Source: an uncultured Lachnospiraceae bacterium
GTDB lineage: Bacteria; Bacillota; Clostridia; Lachnospirales; Lachnospiraceae
Length of the DNA stretch: 53,562 bases
Direction: 5' to 3'
Assembly (NCBI GenBank): GCA_910583965.1
Contig: CAJUAE010000014.1
Span: forward strand, 1 to 53,562
The notes under the pieces are model-generated. The model was not told the DNA's origin, ran no database searches, and worked only from the letters and a program-made list of their open reading frames with translations. Position numbers and translations under genes: made by a program. Shown here in pieces: positions 25,294 through 34,025 of this stretch (position 1 is the first letter of the stretch; every line of letters begins with the position of its first letter).

Positions 25294-27561
25294 TTAGAAA
25301 ATACCAAGACTCTTTGTAACATAGCCTGAATAATCAGGTAAAAATGTATCAAGGTAGGTCACAGGATCACCATAGTCAGGTCCCCATCCAGACACATCTG
25401 TGACATTGTAATTTGCCTCATATCCGTAGTCTGTATAATATCCTGTGTAATACCATTCGTTGCTGTCTGCTCCATCAGCAAGAACAAGTTCTACTTTACC
25501 GCCAAGAGCACTTTCAACAGACTGCTTTACAGCATTTGCCTGATTGGTTACCCACTCAATACTAGATGTATATGGAAGTTCCAGACGAACAGGATGCTCC
25601 TCATCAATCACAACACCCTGTGCTGCTAACTCCTCAATCGCCTTGTTCAAGAATGTAACTGCATTCTCTGGGCTATACCATCCATCGTATCCATCGCTAC
25701 TGCCTATGCCGTCATTTGCTGATTTGTCAAAAGCCTTGATAGGAATTCCATCCGCATCAATCTGTGCTTGAACAATCTCACCATAAACAGTGCCAGCAGG
25801 AAATGATGTCTCTGTTCCATTAATATCAATTGTCACTTCATTCTCAAGTGTCACAAAATTTCCTGGCACATAGGTATTTCTAAGTCTTCCATATTTAAGA
25901 TCCTCACCTACGCGCTGTGCTTGTCTTGCTGCCTTATCGATAGAGAAGGATATCGCCAAACGGAAGTTTGCATTTCCAAGGGCAGCATTTGCCAGATCCT
26001 TTTCCTCATCTGTGAGAACAGATACCACTTTTGTCTCATCATTGCTGTTTGCATACGCAGTGCGGTATAAATTATAGTACATTGGGAATGTCGATCCATT
26101 CGTATCACTGATAAATACATATTCGTCAAACAATCCATCTGCTTTTGCAGATTCTACCTCTGATGTATTTAAAGGAGCATGATCCAAAGTAGCACTCTTA
26201 CCATCATTGTACATCTTAGTAGCATCAGACTGATCTTCATACGGCCACGACATAGACTTGATTGTCATACTGTCCTTGTTCCAGTAAGACTCATTCTGCT
26301 TAAATGCAATCACGTTCTTAGAAGTAAAATTTGTAATAAGGAATGGACCATTGTATGCGATATTGTCCGGAGACTTTCCATAGGTATAATCTGCTGCTGA
26401 ACTATCAAATTCATCGCCAAACTTACCCCCCTGTGATGTGTAGTAATCTCTGCTAAGCGGTGCAAATACATTGTAACAGAGCATGGTTGGGAAATATGGC
26501 AGTGGTTCCTCTAATGTATATTCCAGTGTATAATCATCAATCGCCTTTACACCAACCTGTGAAAAGTCTGTAATTTCACCTGAGATATATCCAGATGCAT
26601 TTAAAACAACACCATCAACCAAATCGCCTAGTCCACCGTTTGTATCAATCATATGCTGAAATCCTGCAACCCAGTCATCTGCCTTGACATCTGCAACCTT
26701 TCTGCCCTGTGAATCAACCCAGTCAACGCCCTCACGAATATGGAAGGTGTAGGTCAGTCCATCATCCGACACATCATAGCTCGTCGCTAAAGCAGGCTGC
26801 TGTACATTTTCACAATCATACTCCAACAGACCATCATATGTATTTACTGTTGCGTAGCTGTCAACCGTCTGGCTTGTGGAAAGAATATCCCATGTAGTTG
26901 GGTCTGAGCCGAACCAGTGTGCTGCATAGGAATCTTTCAATTCATATCCTTTTTCTGCAAGATATGTTTTTGCCCATTCTAGATAAGTTCCTGACCCGCG
27001 CAGCTCTGCCCACTTCTGTCTCATCTCTGCTCTGTCCGCCGTTTTTATCAGCTCTGTTGTCACAAGCACATTGTGATATCTATACTCATCATTTCCCCAC
27101 AATACTGTTGTCTCGGTATTTGGAACCCTTCTTGATATCGCATAGGAGCCGCCCTGTGCAGTCTGTGGATTCAATACACCAGATTCCAAAAGCTTTGCTT
27201 CAGCAATCGCCATCATAGCATATCGTTTGGAAAGATCATTCACCTCAGCCTTCGCCTCTTGATAAATTTCGTAAAACTCGCCAAGATTCTGCTCATACAG
27301 ATATGTGCAACGATCGTCATATTCCATCTCAGCAAGTTCCGCCATGCTCTTTACAGAAACTTCTTCTTCCCCTTCTTCTGTCGCTGTCTCCTCTGAATTT
27401 GCTGCCTCTGTATCTGCCTGTTCTGTATCTTTATTATTTTCCGCTACAGGAGTATCTGTAGCTGGTGTATCAGAACCGCCCTTAGATCCACAGCCTGCCA
27501 AAGAACCGGCAACCATTGTTCCCGCTAGTAAAACAGCAAGAACTTTTTTTCTGTTTTTCAT
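25294..27561 (-). CDS. oppA: Oligopeptide-binding lipoprotein (SBP family 5)
   Basis: 755 residues; AAGGAGG lies before the ATG at 27561. The lipoprotein signal ends in LAGC (Cys24), followed by a Thr/Glu-rich linker. Residues about 75-215 are an extra helical domain. From about 220 the family 5 fold starts (YDVSDDGLTYTFHIREGVDW at about 265). It ends abruptly just after SGWGPDYGDPVTYLDTFLPD. In AmiA/OppA proteins about 150 further residues of the C-terminal lobe follow this motif. They are absent here and not present downstream. Either this is a lineage-specific form or a shortened one. It captures peptides at the cell surface for OppBCDF. Confidence 0.88.
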   Translation of the reverse strand: MKNRKKVLAVLLAGTMVAGSLAGCGSKGGSDTPATDTPVAENNKDTEQADTEAANSEETATEEGEEEVSVKSMAELAEMEYDDRCTYLYEQNLGEFYEIYQEAKAEVNDLSKRYAMMAIAEAKLLESGVLNPQTAQGGSYAISRRVPNTETTVLWGNDEYRYHNVLVTTELIKTADRAEMRQKWAELRGSGTYLEWAKTYLAEKGYELKDSYAAHWFGSDPTTWDILSTSQTVDSYATVNTYDGLLEYDCENVQQPALATSYDVSDDGLTYTFHIREGVDWVDSQGRKVADVKADDWVAGFQHMIDTNGGLGDLVDGVVLNASGYISGEITDFSQVGVKAIDDYTLEYTLEEPLPYFPTMLCYNVFAPLSRDYYTSQGGKFGDEFDSSAADYTYGKSPDNIAYNGPFLITNFTSKNVIAFKQNESYWNKDSMTIKSMSWPYEDQSDATKMYNDGKSATLDHAPLNTSEVESAKADGLFDEYVFISDTNGSTFPMYYNLYRTAYANSNDETKVVSVLTDEEKDLANAALGNANFRLAISFSIDKAARQAQRVGEDLKYGRLRNTYVPGNFVTLENEVTIDINGTETSFPAGTVYGEIVQAQIDADGIPIKAFDKSANDGIGSSDGYDGWYSPENAVTFLNKAIEELAAQGVVIDEEHPVRLELPYTSSIEWVTNQANAVKQSVESALGGKVELVLADGADSNEWYYTGYYTDYGYEANYNVTDVSGWGPDYGDPVTYLDTFLPDYSGYVTKSLGIF

Positions 27562-27644
27562 AATACTTTTTTACCTCCTTAAAAAATAAATATGTTTTAA
27601 CCTACTAGTAAGGTAAAACCTAACTTGATCTGTCAATTGACACA

Positions 27645-27872
27645 AAAAGTAAAAAAGTGCCTCTGAACGCCATTGTCCACTGCACTTAACTTTGTAACAG
27701 TTCCGATGCCTCCACTTATGTACAAGGTCGATAGAAACCTCGTCTACAGCCACTGCTCTCGTATACAGTCAACACTTCAAATGTGCTGACCTGACTAAAC
27801 TGTTGCTTTCACTTACTATTCCCGACATAAGCTTTCGCTTTAATATACTAAAGTAAGTTTATGTCAAATGAC
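27645..27872 (-). ncRNA. Structured leader RNA of the opp operon, possible riboswitch or attenuator
   Basis: Transcribed from the perfect promoter at 27879-27907. Pairings on the minus strand: ACTTAC/GTAAGT (27858-27853 with 27816-27811); CTTATGT/ACATAAG (27831-27825 with 27721-27715); hairpin GTCAGCAC/GTGTTGAC (27790-27768); AACAGTT/AACTGTT (27804-27798 with 27702-27696), which crosses the second pairing and so would be a pseudoknot or an alternative fold. A terminator-like hairpin AAGTGC/GCACTT (27687-27655) with TGGAC/GTTCA inside and a T-rich exit follows, about 85 nt before oppA. I could not match it to a known riboswitch class. Confidence 0.5.
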
Positions 27873-27878
27873 TATTTA

Positions 27879-27907
27879 ATTATACTTACATTGAAAAAGT
27901 TTGTCAA
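27879..27907 (-). promoter_or_regulatory. Consensus promoter of the opp operon
   Basis: Minus strand: TTGACA, 17-nt spacer, TATAAT, a perfect sigma-A promoter about 310 nt before the oppA ATG. Confidence 0.9.
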
Positions 27908-28131
27908 TAGCTTACCTTATTATGATTTTACAGGCAAAGTTGACAATCCCTCTTTTTCACACTTTTTTTGTGAAATATAACCTATATTCTTTGTGTTTTA
28001 ATCCATGTTTTTTCTACAAAAAAGCATAAATTATGTTATATTTTACTAAAATTTGTAAACGACTCCTTTGTCTAAAGGATTGTTATAGCACTTTTTTTAT
28101 ATTATTACTGTCCACTCCATTCCAGTAACAG

Positions 28132-28173
28132 GTAAAAATCCATGCAAAATTTGCTTCGCAAATGGATTTTTAC
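28132..28173 (-). terminator. Hairpin after ung
   Basis: 12-bp stem (28132-28143 with 28162-28173) with an inner ATTTGC/GCAAAT. It lies about 65 nt past the ung stop. The arms are T-rich but no separate U-tract follows. It probably ends the upstream operon. Apart from this hairpin, the opp promoter and the leader RNA, the 27562-28236 gap shows nothing else clear. Confidence 0.55.
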
Positions 28174-28236
28174 TTGTTGACAGTATGTTTTCATATAGGT
28201 TTCGTAGTAAAATGCTAAGTCCTGTTTGAACAATAA

Positions 28237-28914
28237 CTAAATATTCTCTATTTGCCAATCAATTGGCTCCACGCCATTTGCTTTTAAAAAGTCATTTGCC
28301 TGGCTAAAATGTTTGCATCCAAAGAATCCGTTGTGTGCGGACAATGGACTTGGATGTGCTGCTTTCAAAATCAGATGTTTTGGATTGGTCAGCATTGGGA
28401 TCTTTCGCTGTGCTGGTTTTCCCCAAAGCAGATATACAATCGGTCTATCTTGCGCATTGACTGTTTGAATAATTGCATCTGTAAACTTTTCCCATCCCTT
28501 ACCCTGATGTGAATTTGGCTGATGTGCACGCACTGTCAAAACTGTATTTAGAAGCAATACGCCTTGATCTGCCCACTTTTTCAAATAGCCATTGTTTGGT
28601 ATATAACAGCCCATATCTTCCTGCAATTCCTTATAAATGTTTTGTAGAGAAGGCGGTAACTTTGTCTGGCTTGGAAGCACCGAAAAGCTCAGTCCATGTG
28701 CTTGATTTACGTTGTGATAAGGATCTTGTCCCAACAAGAGTACTTTCACCTTGTTTAGTGGTGTGAAATGCATTGCATTAAAAATATTATCCGCAGGCGG
28801 AAATACAAGTGTGCTATCGTACTCCTCCTTTACAAACTGATATAGTTCCTTATAATACGACTTTTGGAACTCCTCCTGCATTGCATCCAACCACTCTCCT
28901 GTCAACATTGCCAT
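28237..28914 (-). CDS. ung: Uracil-DNA glycosylase
   Basis: 225 residues from the ATG at 28914 (GGAG 8 nt upstream). Family 1 motifs: LLLGQDPYH with the water-activating Asp64, the LLNTVLTVR region, and HPSPLSAHNGF near residue 185 with the catalytic His. It removes uracil from DNA as the first step of base excision repair. It sits 78 bp behind hisF with a hairpin between, and is probably the last gene of the cheV-to-ung transcript. Confidence 0.96.
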   Translation of the reverse strand: MAMLTGEWLDAMQEEFQKSYYKELYQFVKEEYDSTLVFPPADNIFNAMHFTPLNKVKVLLLGQDPYHNVNQAHGLSFSVLPSQTKLPPSLQNIYKELQEDMGCYIPNNGYLKKWADQGVLLLNTVLTVRAHQPNSHQGKGWEKFTDAIIQTVNAQDRPIVYLLWGKPAQRKIPMLTNPKHLILKAAHPSPLSAHNGFFGCKHFSQANDFLKANGVEPIDWQIENI

Positions 28915-28946
28915 AATTTTTTCTCCTTTCATATCTTTATCCTGCA

Positions 28947-28990
28947 TTTAAGACAGCTTTTGAAATCTAATTTCAATTTGCTGTCTTAAA
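28947..28990 (-). repeat. Hairpin between hisF and ung
   Basis: 11-bp stem (28947-28957 with 28980-28990) and inner TGAAAT/ATTTCA, right after the hisF stop. No U-tract; likely an intercistronic stabilising or attenuating structure. Confidence 0.6.
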
Positions 28991-28992
28991 TT

Positions 28993-29754
28993 TTACACTC
29001 TTACAGAAATTCCTCTATTTTTTAGGTATTCTTTCACTTCTTTTATCTCAAGTTCTTTAAAATGGAAAAGAGACGCTGCCAATGCTGCATCCGCCTTTCC
29101 CTCTACAAAGGCATCATAAAAATGTTCCAATTTGCCAGCTCCTCCCGATGCAATCACTGGTATAGAAACATTTTCAGAAACCATTCTAGTAAGTTCTATA
29201 TCATAACCATTTTTTGTTCCATCGCAGTCCATGCTTGTAAGTAAAATCTCTCCTGCCCCCAGTTCACTTGCTTTAATTGCCCACTCTACAGCATCGATTC
29301 CCATATCAATACGACCACCATTTTTATAAATATTCCAGCCGTTATTGTCAGCACGCCGTTTTGCATCAATCGCAACAACAACACACTGACTGCCAAACTT
29401 ATCTGCTGCGGCACTAATCAGTGATGGATTCATAATTGCTGCACTATTTACTGCTACTTTGTCTGCGCCTTCTCGCAATATCACCTTAAAATCCTCAACG
29501 GTTCTAATCCCTCCACCAACTGTAAACGGAATAAATACCTTTTCTGCCACTCTGCGAACCATGTCCACCTTTGTCGCCCTATTGTCCGATGATGCTGTAA
29601 TATCTAAAAACACCACTTCATCCGCGCCTGCTTTATCATAAGCCGCCGCAATCTCCACGGGGTCTCCCGCATCAATTAAATTAACAAAATTTACGCCTTT
29701 AACCACACGTCCATCATTCACATCCAAACACGGAATAATTCTTTTTGTAATCAT
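28993..29754 (-). CDS. hisF: Imidazole glycerol phosphate synthase, cyclase subunit
   Basis: 253 residues from the ATG at 29754 (GAGG 6 nt upstream). Beta/alpha barrel with catalytic Asp11 in IIPCLDV and the second Asp in VVAIDAKR; phosphate-binding loops are VGGGIRT and IASGGAG. With HisH it converts PRFAR and ammonia to imidazole glycerol phosphate and AICAR in histidine synthesis. Only hisH and hisF of the pathway are in this window. Confidence 0.96.
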   Translation of the reverse strand: MITKRIIPCLDVNDGRVVKGVNFVNLIDAGDPVEIAAAYDKAGADEVVFLDITASSDNRATKVDMVRRVAEKVFIPFTVGGGIRTVEDFKVILREGADKVAVNSAAIMNPSLISAAADKFGSQCVVVAIDAKRRADNNGWNIYKNGGRIDMGIDAVEWAIKASELGAGEILLTSMDCDGTKNGYDIELTRMVSENVSIPVIASGGAGKLEHFYDAFVEGKADAALAASLFHFKELEIKEVKEYLKNRGISVRV

Positions 29755-29786
29755 TGTTTTCCTCATTTTTTGTATTTCAAGAACAC

Positions 29787-29912
29787 CTATGATATTCTTG
29801 CTGCGAAACGCACATCATGCGTAGCATAATAACATTCCTTTGCAATCCGCCGCCAGTATATCAGATAAGGATTGACCCCATCACTAATACAAATAAGTTG
29901 CTTACCACCCAT
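29787..29912 (-). CDS. Possible 41-residue protein between hisH and hisF
   Basis: An open frame starting ATG at 29912, 8 nt after the hisH stop, and ending 32 bp before hisF. It fills most of the otherwise empty 166-bp gap. The product (starting MGGKQLICISDGVN, then YWRRIAKECYYATHDVRF) is rich in aromatic and charged residues and looks protein-like. There is no convincing ribosome binding site, so it may be translated only by coupling, or not at all. I recognise no family. Confidence 0.3.
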   Translation of the reverse strand: MGGKQLICISDGVNPYLIYWRRIAKECYYATHDVRFAARIS

Positions 29913-29920
29913 AGACTTAC

Positions 29921-30526
29921 TTACAGTGTCACAAAATTTCTCAGTATCTGTAATCCTACTTCAGAACTTTTTTCTGGATGAAACTGACAAGCAAATACAT
30001 TTCCTTTCTCAACAGATGCATGAATATCGACTACATACTCTGTCGTAGCAGTTACAATCTCGGGTTCTTTTGCTTGTAGATAATAGGAATGCACAAAATA
30101 CACATAGGCATTCTTCGCAATTCCCTGAAAAAGTCTTCCGCTGTTTGGGAATGTTAACGCATTCCATCCAATCTGTGGCACTTTCCATCCTGCATTGTCT
30201 GGAATTTTTCGAATTTTTCCATGTAGGATTCCAAGCCCTGGGATTCCTGGTGCTTCCTCACTAGCGTCAAACAACAACTGCAATCCCAAACAAATTCCTA
30301 GAAAAGGGATATCTTTTGCAACCACCTCATAAATCAGCGTATCCAATCCATAACTTCTAATTCGTTCCATCGCTTTTCCAAACGCGCCCACTCCCGGAAG
30401 AATCACTTTATCTGCATGGAGTATTATGTCTTTGTCTTTTGTAATCACAGCCGTTTGTCCTAACGCTGTCAACGCTTTCTCCACACTTTTAATATTGCCA
30501 GCATCATAATCAATAATTGCTATCAT
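29921..30526 (-). CDS. hisH: Imidazole glycerol phosphate synthase, glutamine amidotransferase subunit
   Basis: 201 residues. Class I amidotransferase: nucleophile Cys79 in FLGICLGLQLLF, oxyanion region PGVGAFG, and the His-Glu pair in CQFHPEKSSEVG. It supplies ammonia to HisF. It starts 49 bp after the large acidic membrane protein and probably shares its transcript. Confidence 0.96.
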   Translation of the reverse strand: MIAIIDYDAGNIKSVEKALTALGQTAVITKDKDIILHADKVILPGVGAFGKAMERIRSYGLDTLIYEVVAKDIPFLGICLGLQLLFDASEEAPGIPGLGILHGKIRKIPDNAGWKVPQIGWNALTFPNSGRLFQGIAKNAYVYFVHSYYLQAKEPEIVTATTEYVVDIHASVEKGNVFACQFHPEKSSEVGLQILRNFVTL

Positions 30527-30575
30527 ACGTACTTTCGTCCTTCCTGTGCCAAAAAGGATATCCTTAAATGATATC

Positions 30576-33086
30576 CTAATTCTGTGTTATGACATCATTT
30601 AATGCGATTGTGTATGTTAATGGATCTTCATTGCTAAGTAAAATTCTTGCCTGTGTCTCATCCAAATGATATTTTGTTTCAAGAGTACTACAAATCATTG
30701 TCTTGAGTTCATCCACCTCTGTTGTCACCTCATACGCTTCTGCATCTGTATTGATTGTATCATAAACCAAAAGCCCTTGAAGCAACGCATCCAACGCTTC
30801 TAACTCACGTCCCATTTTCAAATTATTCTGATAAGAGTCATACTTTCTCTGTATCTTATATATGATCTCACTCTTTTTCTTGATTAAACTCTCTGTTTCC
30901 TTTCCAGCAAGTTCCATGCCATAAGTAGCTTGATACACAGTTTTATAATCCTGCTCATAATATGCATTGCGTGCTGTTTGAAGAAATCCTTGTGTTGAAA
31001 GAACATTTGTGGCAACAAGCACCGCTCCACCTACAGAAGCCCCAAACGCAGCAACCACCGCAATCTTTTTAGGTGGAATACGCTTGTTTGCACCATTTTC
31101 AGCCTGTTTTGCCTTCTTCGCCTCTTTTTGCGCTTTCTTTTCCTGCTTCTTTTTCGCTGCTTCTTCCTGCTTTGCTTTTTTTGCAGCAGCCTTTTCTTCT
31201 GCTTTTGCCTTCCTTTCTTCTTCTTGGGCAAGCTTTTCTTCTTCCTTCTTGGTTTGTTCCTCCTGCTTCTTTGCCTTCTTCGCTTCTTTTTCAGCCGCAA
31301 GTTCTTCCTCTGTTGGTTCTGGCACAAGATCTTCCGTTAGCATATTGAAGAATTTACCTAGTTTTCCTGGTTGTTTTTTGCTCTCTACCTCTGCATCTTC
31401 TGTTTCCTTATTCTTCTTTTTCTTTTTCGCAGATGCCTTCTTTGAATTTTTACTCTCATCATGCTCTATTTTTTCTTCTGTCTTCGTCTCCTCTAACACA
31501 GACTGCGGAATTACTGGAAGTGGTACTCCACCATCATCTTCATCTGTGTGATTAAGTCCCGCATTAACAGACGCAGCCTCGTCGTCAGCCATCTGATTCA
31601 ACAAATCCATCATGTCATCTTGTATTGGCTCATTGTTGTCTGACTTTTTGAGCATATCATTAATTTCTGCAAGTTCCGCGTCGTCATCAAGCATATTAAG
31701 TACATCTTCTAAGTTGTCATCCATATTGATGGAATTGTCACTCTCACCAAGAATGTCAGAGCTTTCTGAAATATCAGGAATACTTATATCTAAATCTTTT
31801 TCAGAACTACTCAATACCTCTGTTTCCTGCATTTCCAAATCCGGCATATTAAAGTCAGACATATTAAAATCCGGCATAGGCATTGTCAAATCTTCACTGT
31901 CAATCCCCAGTTCATCAATATTTAACTCTCCTGCCATCTCAAGTTCTGTCTCAGACTGAATTGCATCTTCCAGTCCATCTAAATTCAGTTCATTATCCTG
32001 AAAAACTCCCAAGTCAGACAACTCAGGAATCTCAATGTCTTCCAATTTAAGATCATCATCTGATTCCGGCATCTCTTTATCCTCCAAACTAAATTCTCCT
32101 CCAGAATCCGATGGCCCCTCTGTTGCGAGGGCAGATTCTTCTGCGTTTATTTCCTTGGTATCGATTGTGTCCATTGTTGCTACTTCTTCTGTCTCAAACT
32201 GGTCCACAGCAAGCAGTTCTGTCTCAAGATCGCTCTCATCTTCTATTACAGACTGCTTTATCTCTTGAATTTCTCCCTCAGCCATTGTGTTTTCTGCCGA
32301 TTCAATAACATTTGTATCTATAATATCGGTTGTCAAATCCAATATGGATGTTTCTTCTAAATCATTGATTCCTTCTTCAGATAAGTCAACCACTTCTTCG
32401 GATTGTGGTGATTTCTCTGGGATTTCTGATATTTCTAATTGTTCTCCCGATAATAAGGGTTCCTCTAAACTATCTGGTAGGTCTTCTGACAATAAAGGTT
32501 CTTCTAAAAGATTTGTTTCCTCCATATTTTCTGGTAGGTCTTCAAATAGTTGTGACAAAGAATCTTCTGGAAGGTCTAATACTTGCGTTTCTTCTGTAAT
32601 AAGAGATTCCTCTGAAGCGTCCACCATTTCTTCTGGTAATGATATTTCTTCTGTAATTGCTGGCACTTCTTCTGGTTTTTGTATTTCTTCCAAAAAATTT
32701 GTTTCTTCCAAACTATCTGGTAGGTCTTCTGACAATAAAGGTTCTTCTAAAAGATTTGTTTCCTCTGCATCTTCTGATACTTTTTCTGGAATCAACAATT
32801 CTTCTGTTATCCCTTCTACTATTGAAGGTTTCTCCAAAGTATCTGTTACACCCTCTAGAACTGATGTTTCTTTTTTCTCTGTCAAATTCTCAGGTATATC
32901 CAGCAATTGCAGATTCACCGTCATTGATTCTGTTTTGTCTGTCTCTGTTTCCTCTAATTGTGATTTCTGTATCGCCTGTTCTTCCGCGACAGTATCTATC
33001 TGTGTTTTGTCTTTCCCTGGTTCTGCTGCCTCAGGATTCAAAATATTTCTTAGCAAACTGTCCAGATAACTTTCCTCTGAGTTCAT
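30576..33086 (-). CDS. Large acidic repeat protein with one membrane segment
   Basis: 836 residues from the ATG at 33086 (GGAGGGG 9 nt upstream). Residues about 10-540 are very acidic and built of imperfect repeats of the type EETNLLEEPLLSEDLPDSLE, then IPELSDLGVFQDNEL-like and MPDFNMSDFNMPDLE-like units. About 560-665 is a Lys/Glu-rich coiled coil. One membrane segment (about 672-695, AVVAAFGASVGGAVLVATNV) is followed by an external domain of about 140 residues with TPR-like helices (NAYYEQDYKTVYQATYGM). With no signal peptide, the acidic part is predicted cytoplasmic. Function unknown; a polar scaffold or anchor is conceivable. Confidence 0.8.
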   Translation of the reverse strand: MNSEESYLDSLLRNILNPEAAEPGKDKTQIDTVAEEQAIQKSQLEETETDKTESMTVNLQLLDIPENLTEKKETSVLEGVTDTLEKPSIVEGITEELLIPEKVSEDAEETNLLEEPLLSEDLPDSLEETNFLEEIQKPEEVPAITEEISLPEEMVDASEESLITEETQVLDLPEDSLSQLFEDLPENMEETNLLEEPLLSEDLPDSLEEPLLSGEQLEISEIPEKSPQSEEVVDLSEEGINDLEETSILDLTTDIIDTNVIESAENTMAEGEIQEIKQSVIEDESDLETELLAVDQFETEEVATMDTIDTKEINAEESALATEGPSDSGGEFSLEDKEMPESDDDLKLEDIEIPELSDLGVFQDNELNLDGLEDAIQSETELEMAGELNIDELGIDSEDLTMPMPDFNMSDFNMPDLEMQETEVLSSSEKDLDISIPDISESSDILGESDNSINMDDNLEDVLNMLDDDAELAEINDMLKKSDNNEPIQDDMMDLLNQMADDEAASVNAGLNHTDEDDGGVPLPVIPQSVLEETKTEEKIEHDESKNSKKASAKKKKKNKETEDAEVESKKQPGKLGKFFNMLTEDLVPEPTEEELAAEKEAKKAKKQEEQTKKEEEKLAQEEERKAKAEEKAAAKKAKQEEAAKKKQEKKAQKEAKKAKQAENGANKRIPPKKIAVVAAFGASVGGAVLVATNVLSTQGFLQTARNAYYEQDYKTVYQATYGMELAGKETESLIKKKSEIIYKIQRKYDSYQNNLKMGRELEALDALLQGLLVYDTINTDAEAYEVTTEVDELKTMICSTLETKYHLDETQARILLSNEDPLTYTIALNDVITQN
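32467..32522 (-). repeat. 56-bp direct repeat inside the acidic protein gene, copy 1
   Basis: Identical to 32710-32765, offset 243 bp (81 codons), in frame. It encodes part of the LLEEPLLSEDLPDSLE repeat. Confidence 0.9.
32710..32765 (-). repeat. 56-bp direct repeat inside the acidic protein gene, copy 2
   Basis: Identical to 32467-32522. Exact identity suggests the acidic domain changes length by recombination between units. Confidence 0.9.
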
Positions 33087-33169
33087 GACAATTCCCCTCC
33101 ATATTTTATCTAATAGACTCTTGAAACCTTTCTGCACCAACGTTACAAGAAAAATTTCAAAAACTATTT

Positions 33170-33976
33170 CTATTTGCATTCCAGCAAAAAGTCCACCGCA
33201 TTTTTAGCGATACTAACGCCTTTGTCGCTCAAATTCTCTGTCATTTGATACAGTGATTCGTTTACTCTAAAAAAACTTGCCTTTTGATTATAAAAGGCCA
33301 CTTTTTCAAAAGGCCATCGAATAATACTTGGTAAATTTAGTTCCACGCCAAGTTCAAGAATGCATAATTTTTTATTTAATGTTCCCTGTAACCATTTTGT
33401 GTACTTCTCCCACTGCTTCTGATATCCTTCTTCCACATAATTTTGCTCACACAATATATTGTTGTAAGCTAACGCTTTACCACAGATAGGACATTTTGGA
33501 ATCTCAAGAGAATCCAGACCTACATTATCAAAAATCGCCTGCTGAACCAAATCAGAAAAATCCTTAGAAGGATACAATTCACTACAGCACTTTTCACTGC
33601 ACTGAAACATCTCATAATTTCCGCAAGGTTCTACTAAACGCTCTGTATCAAACGCCACTTTCTTAATATTTTCATCAATGCAAGTTGTAATCACAAAATA
33701 ATTTTTTTGCTGAATCTGTTCATATAATTTTCTGTACGCACTAATCAACTTACCCTCATTATGCTCAATCAGAAAACGATGTTCCAAAAAAGGCACTGTC
33801 CATTCAAGGGTTTGGTCAATATCAACTTCTTCTAGCGCAGACATTAAATGTGGAAAATTGCCAATATCTCCAAAGCTCTCATTAAATTCCTCTCCAATGC
33901 CCACAAGTACCATATCTGCATCCGCAATGCTATCTTCCAGTATCTTCTGTTTTTCGCTGATTTCTGTTCTATCCAT
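33170..33976 (-). CDS. Sirtuin-like (SIR2 family) protein lacking the catalytic His
   Basis: 268 residues; GAGG 7 nt before the ATG. It follows the Sir2 order: MVLVGIGEEF in place of the NAD loop GAGIS; YFVITTCIDENIKKV in place of TQNIDxLH; EPCGNYEMFQC where EHLHG is expected; a zinc ribbon with Cys126, Cys130 or 131, Cys162 and Cys165 (CPICGKAL); and LCILELGVELNLPSIIRWPF near the C-terminal Rossmann part. The catalytic His is Cys118 here, so deacetylase activity is doubtful. NAD(-like) ligand sensing or NADase activity are alternatives. It is between cheV and the acidic membrane protein. Confidence 0.7.
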   Translation of the reverse strand: MDRTEISEKQKILEDSIADADMVLVGIGEEFNESFGDIGNFPHLMSALEEVDIDQTLEWTVPFLEHRFLIEHNEGKLISAYRKLYEQIQQKNYFVITTCIDENIKKVAFDTERLVEPCGNYEMFQCSEKCCSELYPSKDFSDLVQQAIFDNVGLDSLEIPKCPICGKALAYNNILCEQNYVEEGYQKQWEKYTKWLQGTLNKKLCILELGVELNLPSIIRWPFEKVAFYNQKASFFRVNESLYQMTENLSDKGVSIAKNAVDFLLECK

Positions 33977-33993
33977 GCCACTTCCTCACTGAT

Positions 33994-34018
33994 AGAGCCG
34001 GGCATAAATCCCGGCTCT
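33994..34018 (-). repeat. Hairpin between cheV and the sirtuin-like gene
   Basis: Perfect 9-bp GC-rich stem AGAGCCGGG/CCCGGCTCT with a 7-nt loop, just after the cheV stop. No U-tract on the minus strand, so it is probably an intercistronic attenuating or stabilising hairpin. Confidence 0.6.
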
Positions 34019-34025
34019 ATCCTTT

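Noticed and set aside
27571..27753. Open frame of 60 codons in the opp leader
   Set aside because: No ribosome binding site, overlaps the terminator and the oppA ribosome binding site region; better explained as structured RNA.
31009..33088. Long Ser/Phe-rich open frames antisense to the acidic repeat protein
   Set aside because: Low-complexity mirror of Glu/Lys/Ser codons, no ribosome binding sites, no recognisable domain.
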